DNA from: Antitrichia curtipendula
Taxonomy: Eukaryota > Streptophyta > Bryopsida > Hypnales > Leucodontaceae
Direction of reading: 5' to 3'
NCBI GenBank assembly: GCA_951230915.1
Contig: OX579638.1
Location: forward strand, 14,898,696 to 14,962,695
Length of the DNA: 64,000 bases
Positions 23,906 to 35,791 of this stretch are shown in pieces. A program made the translations under genes and the position numbers. Below the pieces are notes generated by a model. It did no database searches and had not been told where the DNA came from. It saw nothing but the letters and a program-made list of their open reading frames with translations. Numbering within the stretch: the first letter of the stretch is position 1; every line of letters begins with the position of its first letter.

Positions 23906-24596
23906 AAGGACCCGGGGTCCCTGTGGAAATCATCATTTTTGAAATCGTGGGAGTAATTCGTATTAAAAAAATCAAAATAACTCATTTGAAGTCAAAATAC
24001 TATAGAAGATCTCCACTTTCCAAAACTAGTTTCAAGGATGAATAGTTGTATTTCTGTCCTACATAGGAAAATGCCTTGTCATTCATTGAACGCTAAACAT
24101 CCGTGGCGTCCTTTCTAGGTTAATGAAAACATTTGCAATATTCTTGTTTTTCTTGACACTAAAGGGAAACCTTTACTTGTGTCCAAAAAAATGCTTGCAA
24201 TACTGACATTCAGATGAAGGATGTTGAATTTGTGCATTTATTAGGGTTCCTTCAGTTAAGTTAATGGCTTTTTGAAAAGTAATGCCATTTGTGAACTAGT
24301 CATAGATTAATATTCAATCTATTGGCTTCGTCATCGGGAGAGTCAAGTTAACAGAAAGCACTTGCCTCACACAACTCATGAATCTTGGCATGTTATTTTC
24401 ATAATGGGTCTCTACTGTCTTCTTACTTTGTCCACATTAGAGTTAATCATAAATGATGTGAAATGAGGGACCAAGAGTTGGAGTTTGAGAAAAAAAACTA
24501 GGGTGAAACTCCTTGAAGCACCCGAACTAGGGTCTGATGGAGTTTGGTGTTGTGTTTCTCTTGTATAATAATATCCTTAGTTAAACCTTCCCTTAA
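23902..24596. mobile_element. Family C element, short copy
   Basis: It starts AAGGACCCGGGGTCC after TTAG and ends ACCTTCCC before TTAA (24593-24596). Both ends match the 2.2-kb copy at 13493-15703, while the middle is much shorter, as in a deletion derivative. Confidence 0.5.
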
Positions 24597-25071
24597 CACC
24601 CTTGGTACATACTAGAGAATAGGGCTTTTTTTTGGACCTGTATCCCCCCCTATTGGCTTCACTACATAGGCCGTTTTTTGGAGGGACAAAGCCAAAGAGG
24701 TTAGATTTTTGATAGTCTAGTAAAATTTTGCCAAAAAAAAGCCATGCTTGAGAGAACTTTATGATTAACTCTGTTAACTCCAATCTTTTGACTAATGTAC
24801 TATATGTTTACACTTAGTGTTAAATAATATAATTACCGAGGGTCTTGGGAACAAATTTAGACCTACTTTTGGACTAGATTCACATTGCAAACATCACCCC
24901 TAATATCAAGTGTGAACATCGTAGCAAGATCTTAGTTTTCTTCAGGAACTTCTTGTTCATAGACAACTGAGTGATTTCTTCTCAAAAAGATAAAATCTTG
25001 ATTTTTGATTCACAAAGGGTGATCCTTGAGGTCGGGTGAATCATTCGTCTTGGGGTCATCGTGTAACTAAG
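24597..25071. other. Intergenic, no gene seen
   Basis: I cannot support any feature in this stretch. Confidence 0.35.
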
Positions 25072-25495
25072 GTAAACCAGCCTATTCCTGCCAACTTCCT
25101 ATTTCCGACATCTTACTTTTGGCCCCATTACCACCCTGAAATTCATCTAAGTCCATCTATTTTTCTGACAAAATCAGTTCATTAATTTCAGCTTGGGTAA
25201 CGTGTCTACCATTGATTGGTGGATATCCAAGTACTCATAGATACAATCTATGGCGGTAATGGGTTGTTGATCTGACTTTTATAAATTAATCCATGGGCGG
25301 ATTTGTAATTTCAGGGCAGTCAACTTCAACAATTCATAGAAATTTCAATTTTCATTAGAAAATTATAATTCCACTTGGGTTTGATTTGTGAAACATGCAT
25401 ACACCTTTGAAAAATAGTTGACTCCATTGAAGTTGACTCCAACATAGTCAGATCGCAAATCAGGGTGGTAATAGGCTTGTCTACCTTATGCACAT
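25072..25495. mobile_element. Short foldback element with TAAGGTA ends
   Basis: The left edge 'ctaaggtaaaccagcctattcctgcc' and the right edge, read as its reverse complement 'ataaggtagacaagcctattaccacc', match at most positions. The 'ttaccaccctga' block is present on both arms (25129 and, inverted, about 25460-25475). The size is about 420 bp. The GGTA start puts it with family B. Confidence 0.5.
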
Positions 25496-25604
25496 CCCAT
25501 GTCTTCATGTTGCAAGGCCTATGAGGTCTTTCTTTTTTCCAAAATAATTGGGAGAGTCTGATTATATCAGAAGTTCAGAGTTTCCCAGGTTCAAAAGATA
25601 ACAT

Positions 25605-26301
25605 TTAAGGTAGGCACCCCCAAAATGGCACCTGACCTTAAAGCGCCATCTACAGGTTGTGTACATTTCCAAAATCAGTTATGTACCTATTTGAATGGAG
25701 CGCTTTCAGAAACAAACTTTGACCCTTAATAACTTTTGCATATGATGTCCAAATGCCACGCTCTCTGGTGCGTTGGAACCTCCTTTCACTTGCCAACAAG
25801 AATATATGAAAATTTGACCAGTCTAATAGTAGTAACTAGGCTCAGTAGCAAAAAGTGGCGTTTTTTGGTGTACCCACCTTACGTCTCCATATTTTAGGCA
25901 TGCATCCATATATCCATATCAATATATTGTATCAATATCAACTAGACATGGGACAAGACACAAGACACCATTGGTTGGCATTTTTGGTTGCATAGTGCAA
26001 CCTATGTCTTTAATGTATACAATGTGGATACACCCAAAAACGCCACTTTTTGCTACTGAGCCTAGTTACTACTATTAGACTAGTCAAATTTTCATATATT
26101 CTTGTTGGCAAGTGAAAGGAGGTTCCAACACACCAGAGAACGTGGCATTTGGATACCGTATGCAAAAGTTATTAAGGGTCAAAGTTTGTTTCTGAAAGCG
26201 CTCCATTCAAATAGGTACATAACTGGATTTGGAAATGTACACAACCTATAGATGGCGCTTTAAGGTCAGGTGCCATTTTGGGGGTGCCTATCTTACCTTA
26301 A
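25605..26301. mobile_element. TTAA-flanked long foldback element, 689 bp, arms of about 270 nt
   Basis: TTAA (25605-25608) is followed by GGTAGGCACCCCCAAAATGG. The right end GGGGGTGCCTATCTTACC is followed by TTAA (26298-26301). The left arm (about 25609-25876) and right arm (about 26026-26297) are near-perfect reverse complements with only scattered substitutions and one 5-nt indel close to the tip. They are separated by a spacer of about 150 bp. A transcript would form a very long double-stranded stem. No coding frame is present. Confidence 0.85.
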
Positions 26302-28164
26302 CACCTAAATGCCTAAGTTTTTTTTTGAGCTTCTTAGAATTTGTTCTAAATTCAATTTTAAAAAAGCCAACATTTTGATGAGTTTAATCAAATATTTTTG
26401 AATTATAACTGTACAAATTCAAACTAGACATGCTAGAGATCACATGAAAAAAGAAAACACAACAATATCACTTATGGATGGAAAGATTATAATGTTTGAT
26501 CATGAAGGTGTTAAAATTGTGAAAGTGATTCAATCCTCTTTTACAAGTCAAATCTTAAAAATTGGTCACCAAAAAAATACAAGGTTAAAGGGCATAACAT
26601 GCATAACCCCCCAATCAATTTATAGCTTCACAAAATTTATTTTACAATTTTTTTAAATGAATTTTTAATGTGATTTTTTCTCTAAGATCTAGTCTATTTC
26701 AGACTCATTTTCAAGAACCCTCCACACCAATGTTCGAGAAGACCCGGCAGCTAATTCAAAGTTAGCCGGTGGAATTGGGAAAAAAGCTTGGTTGCAATTT
26801 GAAAACACTGGCAAAAACCCGGTGAGAATGTTTATAAATTTTTTTATTTTGAATGGAAAAAAGAGAAAATAACCAAACTTGGTATTTGAAAAATCGGTTC
26901 AGTATGGAAATTGGAGGAAATTAGTCGGTAAAACTAAAAAAAACTTCCAGAACACTGCTCTACACTAGAAAAATAAAATTTGCAGTGGACACCCTTGTAC
27001 AAAATTGTAAATAGAAAAATTATAATCATTTAAAAAAAATATCAAACTTTTGATGCTAAAATTAGATATTAAAATATAAATTTCAGAAATATAAATTGCT
27101 AAAAATAATATCTTGGTAAGGTTTATTTAACTTCAAAATATTGTTGACATCATAATTTGGTGCCTTGGGCATTCACACCTTAAGTTAGGCTATTTGTTTG
27201 TTTGTTACAATGAGATCTCATGGACCGTACGTCCCCCTAGTTGTGTTCTTGGTATTGTCAAAAAGTCCTCGGTGAGGAGGGGTGCATGGGCTTTGTTTTG
27301 TGGCATTCCAATTGACAGCAGAAAAAAAATTGGATTTCAAAGTTTTTATGAATTAAAAAATTATTTTTAGTCTTATTTTGATTGTGGCAATGGCACAGGA
27401 TACACTAGTTTATTTTTTAGTAGGAATTAAGTTAAGCTGATTATTTTGTTTGTTAGAATGAGATTTCTTGGACTATTTGTCCTCCCATTGCATTTTTGAT
27501 ACCATTGGAAAGCTCTCCACAAGAAGGGATGCATCAACTTTTTTTCATGACATTTGAACCTATGGTGGGAAAGTTAATGAATTTAAAAAAAAAAATTGAA
27601 CTAAAAAATAAGAAGATTATCTTTATTTTTATTTTGAATATTGCAACAGTACAGGACACACTAGTCAATATTAATAGAGTGTTTAGTCATTCATCAATTA
27701 TATTTTGGGTGCACCGGAGTTCAGTAGGATTAATCAAATTGTTGGTGAGATTGATGATTGAAAGCATCCAAACCAAAAAAATATGTATATGCTAATGAAA
27801 TCAACAAACATATAAGTGATGGCACATTTAATGTACACAATTTTTTCCTAATAAAAGGTGCATGTGACATTGATTTACCAAAATCACATTATTTTTCATT
27901 AAGCCAAGATGAAATATTATAGTGTTTGTACCAATTTCTACAAAAAAAAATAAAAATTGGTGACTCTAGTTTTCTATAGGCAAAGCTAATTTTTCCTTCA
28001 CTAATTGGACAAATCAATGTAGTGTCAATAAAATTGAGGCTCTTTAAAATTAAATAAAAAATTGCAGTCTATTCTTATGGTACTTTTGAGAACATTGCAA
28101 ACTATATAATGGAGGCTATGATATAGTCTTTAACTAAACAATTAAGTGTGACTAGTTTCTAAAA
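26302..28164. other. AT-rich intergenic, no gene seen
   Basis: Open frames near 26444 and 27496 are short, low-complexity and without family features. Nothing else is supported. Confidence 0.4.
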
Positions 28165-28400
28165 TTGACCCCTAAATATTCATGCCTAAAATGTATAGTC
28201 TCTATTTGTGAGAATGTAGATTTAATTTTCAATACATATATAAATATATTTCTTTAAATTTTATAGTTTATTCATCCAGTGTTCAAAAAAATGCATTCTA
28301 AAAAAATCTAAAATCTCCTTTTGACTACCAACAAGATACAACAAAAGATTTTAATTTACAAACCCAAATAATAGGAATCCTAATCAAATCCTAATTTTGA
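28165..28400. repeat. Dispersed repeat (family H), copy 1
   Basis: It shares 'ctaaaatgta', 'tgtgag', 'ttcatagtttatt'-like, 'gtgttcaaaaaaatgcatt', 'ccaacaa..' and 'aataatagga' blocks in the same order with 58190-58400. The ends are unclear. Confidence 0.5.
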
Positions 28401-28634
28401 TAATATAAGGTGTTGTTAGCTAATATGTGAGGAAGTTTGAGAAAGACCTTACCCACACTATAGGGGTATAATTTTTTGTAGCATAGCTACTTATTTGGTA
28501 GAGTCTTGGAAGGACACTAGGCATTATATTGGCAAAAGTTATATGCATGTGAAGAAATTTGAGTGGCACCTTACTGAAAAATGGAATCAATGCTACAAAG
28601 ATAGAGACTTTGATGGCATAGCTCTTTATTTTAT

Positions 28635-29585
28635 TTAAACACTAAAGACCAACTTGCTAAATTTGGCAACATAGCAATTTTAAACAGGTATGTGTAATTG
28701 TAGATTTCCATGTTTTTGTCCCACACTTTTAATAGAAGGTGTGAATGAGGAATATCTTTCATGTGCCCAAAAAATATAATTTTTCATGTGCACTAAAATT
28801 TAAAAGTACAAGTCAAAAGTTATGGCCTAATATGTTATTTTTTTGGGGAAAAAAAACAATCTACATATTACAAAGTTTATTTTAGAGTAGAGATTGTCTT
28901 TTTAGTAAAATTTTACTTAAAAACTTACTTAAAAGACATTACTTAAAAGACGTGATGTCTAGGACACTACTTAAAACACCCCTTTCTCTTGTAGTGAATT
29001 GCCCACAAACTAAAACTCCTCATAATTTTTGACTCATTGATCAAAATGGAATGATTCAAAGCTTTCCAAATATACATAAATCTAGAAAATAAAGGACTTT
29101 GTAGATTGTTTCTTACAACATTGCAACCATTGGGATTGGCATTTTTAAGTTCCATAACTAAATTCTTAACAATTTAGTATTTTGAATAATTATCTACTTC
29201 TTTCTACTTACTATTTTTTTCCTATATGTTGTACAATTCCAAATGATTTGAAAATTTTCAAGCATGTAGCCAACTTGCCTTGATAATGAATCCAAAGAGA
29301 AACCACCATTTTAGAGATTTTTTCGTACAAATGTGACCTTGTGGAGTGCAGTTGTCCAATTTTTTGTACAGTAAAAAAAGTTTTTTGTGAATTCAAAAGC
29401 TCATATTTTACAATCCACTCACACTTTTTGAATTTTTTTAACATGTTTTCAAGTTAGCATAGTACAAGATCCTATAATTACATGTGTCCAATAATGTTGT
29501 TTTTTCCAAAATTTGGTACTTGTATAAGAAATGGCATTTTTGGAGTGTTTTTGCTGAAAACATAGTCGAGGAATTTAAGCGGGGT
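28635..29585. mobile_element. Family A-like element, second copy of the 5379-6321 type
   Basis: TTAA (28635-28638) is followed by ACACTAAAGACC, a decayed form of CTCCTAAAGGACC. The body matches 5379-6321 over the first 60 bp and strongly from about 29100 to 29480 ('caaccattgggattg', 'ttcttaacaatttagtatttt', 'catgtagccaact'-like, 'gtgaccttgtgga'). The right end is degraded near 29575-29585. Confidence 0.6.
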
Positions 29586-30698
29586 AAAACTAAGAGAAAG
29601 TTTTGTTCTAGTCTGTTTTTTTAAATTCCAAAAATTGCCTACAAAATATTGGAATTGCCCACTCCATGTGTTCAGATTCAAATTCTATAATTGTACTCAA
29701 TACTTTTCCATTGTCTTTTCTACTTCAAAAATGATAAAGAATCACAAACGCCAGCTACAATTAAATAAAAAACTTAGATATATTAAAAGAAAAATGAAAA
29801 GAGATACCGAAAGACTTGCACTCTTTTTGCAAAAAAGATGATGTATCAAAATTTTATTGATTTAGTTATGCAAACCGCAAAACAATCCAGCAATATTATT
29901 TCTAACTTTGGCCTGATCACATGGAAATAAAACTTAAGAATAGTTTTATTGATCACACATCACTTTTAATAGAAACTTGAAAACTCAAATTTGGAAATTA
30001 GATAACCAAAACAAAGTAACAAACCCTTACAAAGAAACAAGCTCAAAAACAAAAATTATATAGGCTGTACTATAGATTGCTTAAGTACAAATTTTTATGT
30101 AGTTGAAATTAGCCAAAACCAACACATGAGACAACAAAAAATTTGATTTTTTGCATGGAAGTTTGTAGGAAATGTTTTCCAAAACTCTTGCCCATCATGG
30201 ATTTTAGTGCAGGTTTGTGAAAAGTGAAAGAGGCAAGCTTCTGATGTCTAATAAAATTATTTTTAGTTTTTGATTTGAGCTTTTGGGTTACTTTGGTTTG
30301 AAAATAAGGCATTGCTACTACTATTTAAATTGTAGTTTCTTCCTATTCACACAAAAGTGAAAGCCTTATTAAACTTGACAAAGGCAATTTGAACTCTGAA
30401 AAACATAAAAGTACATTCATCCTTTAGACTTTATTGTGGAACCTTGGATTAATTGGCTGGGTAATGTATGAGCAAAGCCTTGTTATTAGAAATAATGTGC
30501 CTAGCTACAAGTTTCACATTACCAAACATAACCTCAATGTTAGATGACTAAATCTTGATCAACTTGGTTCAACCAAGGGGCCAAAAGGATAATATGATAA
30601 AGCTAAAGAATCCCACATTATAGAAAAGAACATCTCATCCTCATCCAATGAAGGACTATCATTTGTCCCAAAATGGATTCCATTAAGGTTACAAACTC
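29586..30698. other. AT-rich intergenic, no gene seen
   Basis: No supported feature. Confidence 0.35.
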
Positions 30699-30824
30699 TT
30701 AATCCCCAGAGGACCAATTAAGTAGCATTTTTTTTGGCAACATAGTGTTTTCGGCATCTATTTACAAATGAAATTTCTATTTTTCTCTAGGAATTTTTCA
30801 CACAACATGTGGTCAAGGAGTAGC

Positions 30825-32446
30825 TTCAACCTCCTAAGTCCTAAGCCTTTCTAAATGTGATTTTTTTTATGAAAAAAGAGCATGGGCTTATAAGCATTCC
30901 AAATAAAGCAAATTATTATTTTTTCAAAATCTAACCGACTAGATGTTTAACCCCTAAAGGACCAAGTGTTTGTTCAACGTATGCAAGAAATCTTCGGTAG
31001 GTTCCTACAAAGTCATTTTGTGTTTGAATATTCATGAAATTTGGACACAATGAGTGAAAATGTGCTTCCTTTACGAAAACTAATTTTTTTTCCAATCGGG
31101 TGCATAGATCAAAAGTTATGATGCCCTGAACTTCTGGGGCAGCTCGAGCAATTTGGAAAATCTTTTGCAAAAAGCTCATCAATTTTTGAAGTTTGACATG
31201 TATGTAACTAATAAAATGTGGCATACAATTGTCTAAATCAAATTATAATCCTCAAATCACATTCTAATAGTAGTAAACCTTTGTTAGCTATGTAGAGATG
31301 GCTTCAAGAAGATACATTTTCTTCTAACTTCAAGTCCTATTATCTTACAATCTCTAAAGTCAAAATTCTTGAAATTTTTTCTAGATATTCTGGTAGTTTG
31401 TCTCTAACTTTTCGCCATTAGGATTTCAAATAAAATATTTCTTCATTGCACAAGAAATCATCAAAAATGACTAGTGTATTGCCAATTCACTTAACCTCCT
31501 TGCATTGTAGGATGATTTAGAATAAACTAAACTCTATATTATCTTTAAAAAATTTCATGAGTGAAATTAATATCATAAACTTATAAATGATCAAAATTAT
31601 CATTTTTTTGTAGAACAAAAATCTTACTCCAAAAGGGCCCAAAGTCTGCTAACCTTGTTTCTCAAGAATGAAACAAAGTTTTTTATCTGACTTCAAATGT
31701 TACAATCTTTCAATCCGCGTTGTCAAATGGGTTGAAATTTTTTCCACGTTTAGGTAAAATTATTTACTTCAATTTTGTAAGGTTGAAGTATCAAAAAAGT
31801 TTACAAATTTCATTTTTGAATAATATACCAAAAAAATGCAGTTTTTGACAATGTCTCTCTCTGGAACACACACACAGTTCTTTAGGGGCTAAGAAACTTG
31901 CTTAGTGTAAATACCAATTTTGAGTGTGAAATTAGATAGGAGTTGTGAGATTATAACAAGAAAAAATTATGTATTCTACTGTTCAAATGAAGAGCTATCA
32001 AACTTGCAATTGTTGACATGCAGGGGGGGGGTATAAGTAGAAACTCCAAATAACTCCAAATAAACACTTATATGTTCAAATTTTCAACAGTGAAAATTAT
32101 GAAATTACTTTACACTCCATTGGGACCATTTTCAAAGCAAATGGATATGTAAATTTTTTTAGATTTTATATCAAGTGAAATTGGCAAGCTTTGCTTAGAG
32201 CCATGAAATCAAGTAAAACTCACAAGCTTTACTCTTCCACTAATGACACATATATGCGTTTGAAGACCTCTTAAAGATAAAATATTTACTTTTTCTATAA
32301 GAAAAACATAAATTTTTTCAATAATTAACCTTCAATATTGTCCGTAAAAGAATTTAAAATAGTCAAAGGAATTTAACTACCTACACCAAAATGAGCCTGG
32401 ATTTTCATACCAACCATAAATGGTTTGTTGGGCAATTAGGGGTTAA
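30825..32446. mobile_element. Middle element of the nest
   Basis: This is the block that interrupts the 30699-32720 element. Its right edge is ATTAGGGG followed by TTAA (32443-32446). The left edge is less clear: 'ttcaacctcctaag' near 30825 may be a decayed TTAACCCCTAA. It carries another family A copy inside. Confidence 0.4.
30947..31892. mobile_element. Innermost family A element of the nest
   Basis: TTAA (30947-30950) is followed by CCCCTAAAGGACC, identical to the left tip of the 1013-1935 element. The right tip TTTAGGGG is followed by CTAA (31889-31892, one change from TTAA). Size about 938 bp. No coding frame. Confidence 0.65.
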
Positions 32447-32720
32447 GGTGCAAGAACTTTTATAACTTTTGACTACATGAATGAAAAATTATTGTATAAT
32501 ATGTACTTTCTTTTGGAGTACAAGCAACTCCAAAAAATCACTTTTTAAAAATTAAAAAAAAAATAGAAATTGTTTTTTTAGATTTATATATGTGAAAAGC
32601 TTTGAAGCAATCTATTTTGATTAATGAGATGATAGTTATGAGGAGTTTTAGTTTGCAAGCAGTTACAAAATTTCTAATCTAAAATAAACTTTGAAGTCCT
32701 ACATTTATTAAACTAAACTC

Positions 32721-33640
32721 TACTTACAGCTTGAAATATGCTTATTTTTAGCTACTTTTATTTTTAGTATTATTTTTAGCCTTAATAAAAAATAAATTGT
32801 TCAAACGATGTTATAGTGTGGGCTGAATATTAGTTAAAAATAGACATATATATTTTATTTATATATTTATTTCTGTATTAGATCTATAATAAGAATTTAA
32901 TAATTTAAAAATTGATTGGCAATTATTTTTAATTTAGCTTTTACTTTAGCTTCTAAGTTTCCAACTATTTTTATTTTATTTAGTAGACTAAAAATAATAT
33001 ATAAAGGCAATAGTGAAAGCATTTATATTATATTGTATTGGAAGAACATATATCGTTTTTTATATATTGCTAGTATTGAGGGATTGGGTTCTAAATTGCT
33101 TTGAAGATTGTGGGTGTATTGAATTCGCTAAAGCAATAGCGTTAATCTCTTTCATTTATAAGGCAAGTATTGTTGGAAAAGTGGTTTCATTTAGATATTG
33201 TGATTGGATTGGTGTTGGAATTAATGTTTCTTCAATTGGTCATTGTTATTTCTTGTTCTTTCACAAACATTTACTACAACTAGGAATCTTGTACCAACCG
33301 CATACATCCTCCAAAGGAATTGGAGTAAACTGCCCCCCTCGCTTGTCCTACCTAAGTCATTCTAGGGATGCATGTAACAAAAAGAACCTCTATTTTGTGT
33401 TTGATTTATTTATCTTCTTCACCACTTCTACATTGAATAGGGATATTAAGGGGACCAAAAAATTAACGGGACTTATTGCAGAAAATTGTAGATGTTTGAA
33501 ACATGATTTACAACCCCCAACACTTAATAATTATTGATGTATAACAAAGGTAGATATTTGTATAGTGTGTAGTGTCGATTAATTAGTATTAATTAGTATA
33601 GGTCCCCTTAAAACCCCAAATTCGGGGCTTGTGATTGCAA
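32721..33640. other. AT-rich intergenic upstream of the quinone reductase gene
   Basis: It includes an open frame of 174 codons at 33013-33537. That frame has no recognisable domain, a Phe/Ile/Leu-rich AT-driven composition, and no support as a gene. Confidence 0.4.
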
Positions 33641-33724
33641 ATATGAGTTCAAAGTTTGCAAGTTTGCAAATAAAAAATTTCAGCATCTTCCCTCGGGGAC
33701 GAGCGAGGCCCTCCAAGGGCCCTT

Positions 33725-33835
33725 CTCATGACGTCCGCCTTCCCCGCAACAAGAGTCCTGTCTGCTCTTGTGCTTCTATTTATATCCCCAATCGCTTCTC
33801 CGGATTCGCAAAAGCATGGTCATATGACGTCGGCA
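33725..33835 (+). promoter_or_regulatory. Candidate promoter of the quinone reductase gene
   Basis: In the GC-richer block before the gene there are two TGACGTC motifs (33729-33735 and 33825-33831), the as-1/TGA-bZIP type of site. A TATA-like TATTTATA lies between them (33777-33784). as-1 sites are known to drive auxin-, salicylate- and xenobiotic-inducible plant genes, and FQR1-type reductases are auxin-responsive. That link is inference, and the transcription start is not known. Confidence 0.3.
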
Positions 33836-34092
33836 TTGCAGACGCCGCTGCTTCGTCTGCTTCTTCCTTACTTGGGGGGTTCTTGATGCTGTTGATCCTG
33901 TAAAGATTCCTGTGTCCATCAATCTGCGTTATCCGAGGGAGTTCTTAACTTAGTTTATTTCGTTCTGCCCCCATTGCTGGTACTGCTCTTGTGCTTCTCT
34001 CGTCTTGAACCAGAGTTGCTGCTTGTGTACTGTGTAGGTGTGTGTGCTTTCCAGGTTGGAGGGTGTGACGATTCTTGGAATTCGCCGGCAAC

Positions 34093-35791
34093 ATGGCTAC
34101 GAAGGTGTACATTGTGTACGTCCACTGGTCCCCAATTCTGGATTACGGTTTGATTTGGGTGGGTTCGTGCACTTGGGTGTGGATAGGAGCTGGGTAACTT
34201 GAATTTCTTGTTGGGAGGAAGCTAGATCGGAGATGAGTGGGTGTTCAAGTGTTTGGAAATGGTGTTAATTTTGATGTTTCGGTGGGATTGGTGTTTAATT
34301 TGCTGGATTAGGCTCTTGGTTGCAGATATTAATTAGTGTGCACATGTGGGGGTAGTGGGAATTGCTGAGGGTGGGAGTTTCTTTTAGAGGAGGGTGTTTG
34401 ATTTCTTGTTGGGAAGAAGCTAGATCGGCGATGAATGGTGGTTGAATTGTTGGGAAGTGGTTTCTACCAGTTCGGTTGCAATGAGTTTTGATATGCGGGA
34501 TGAAACTGCAGGTATTACTCTATGTATGGACACATAGAAACCCTGGCTAAGGAGATCCAGAAGGGTGCCAACAGCGTGGAGGGTGTGGAAGCGACTCTGT
34601 ATCAAGTAAGTTTGAATTTCGGTGATCGAGCTTCAATGCGGAATCACTCCTGACAGAGCCGATCCAATGAAGTGTTACATTCAGACCTCTTTGTTACGAC
34701 TTCCTCTGAAATGACATTCTGAGATACCCTGCGCACTAGCACATTACCGTTACTGTACTACACTTTTCACACATTCGAACTATGTCTTTTTGAAAAAGTT
34801 GGGACCCCAGGTGGTAAGATTAGAGAGGTTTGAGTGTAGTTAGGATCGGTAAACATTTCATCGTCAAAGATGTATTACTTAGTTGCTGAAATTGGTTGGA
34901 TATAATTGCAGGTGCCAGAGACATTGCCCGAGGAAGTGCTGAGCAAGATGCACGCACCACCCAAGTCGGATGTGCCCAGCCTCGACCCCAAGCACTTGCC
35001 CGATGCCGATGGCTTCTTGTTTGGGTTCCCGACTCGTTACGGTATGATGGCGGCCCAGTTCAAGGCGTTCCTGGACGCCACCGGTGGTCTGTGGAAAGCG
35101 CAGTCACTCGCTGGAAAGCCCGCTGGAATCTTCATCAGCACCGGGTCTCAAAATGGTGGCCAGGAAACCACGGCGTGAGTCTTTGTTACCCTCAAACCTC
35201 TTTTTTATGAACTTTTGTGAAGGGACATGCTAGAATATTCTGCACACTTGTCACTCTAACGTCGACCTTAGCGCACCTGTCATACATTCGAAACATTCGA
35301 AGCATTCAGTGAAAGGTTTGGACTTTAGGTAAGCTTATGTCCATGTTTATGCTTCGTACTTACATTCTGGAGCAGTGTAACTTCCATTTGGGCGGCATGA
35401 GCTTTCTCTTGCCTAAGTTCCAATTCAACGTGTGAGGATTATGTGCCAAAGAGAGAAGATGTTACAGAATTGAAGCATCTTGGATATCTTGGTTCTTCAC
35501 CGAATTAGCAGTTGGGAGCTCCTTCCAGAATGTTGTGTAAGCTTGTCATTTGGTTGGAATTTCAGTTTGACAGCCATCACCCAGTTGACTCACCACGGGA
35601 TGATCTTCGTGCCCATCGGCTACACTTTCGGAGCTGGCATGTTTGAGTTGGCGGAGGTGAAGGGCGGATCGCCGTATGGATCTGGAACTTTTGCTGGTAA
35701 TGGGACTCGACAGCCCACCAAACTAGAGCTGGAACAGGCTTTCCACCAGGGGAAGTACACTGCACAGATCGTGAAGAAGTTGAAGCAGTGA
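34093..35791 (+). CDS. FQR1: NAD(P)H:quinone oxidoreductase, FQR1/WrbA family
   Basis: Four exons join in frame: 34093-34115, 34512-34605, 34912-35174 and 35566-35791, giving 201 residues, typical for the family (about 200-205). The product is a flavodoxin-like FMN enzyme that reduces quinones by two electrons, avoiding semiquinone radicals. In plants it is cytosolic or plasma-membrane associated. Visible signatures are [15 protein letters not shown] with the SMYGH phosphate-binding loop of FMN at the exon 1/2 junction, then [52 protein letters not shown], and IPIGYTFG-type sequence followed by [12 protein letters not shown]. Exon 1 codes only 7 residues plus two bases. It is placed because donor GTACGT and acceptor CTGCAG restore the family start exactly. 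The GC-rich leader begins near 33.65 kb. Confidence 0.93.

Larger units (their letters stand above)
30699..32720. mobile_element. Family A-like element split by nested insertions
   Basis: TTAA (30699-30702) is followed by TCCCCAGAGGACC. The sequence follows the 5379-6321 element to about 30824 ('ggcaacatag', 'ctaggaatttttcac'). It resumes at 32447 and continues to about 32720 ('ttttgactacatg', 'aaaaattattgtataatatg', 'gagatgatagttatgaggagt', 'aaactttgaagtcct'). The missing right end shows it is truncated. Confidence 0.6.

Noticed and set aside
33013..33537. 174-codon open frame upstream of the quinone reductase gene
   Set aside because: No domain, a composition set by AT-rich DNA, no start context, and it overlaps another open frame. 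Treated as chance.
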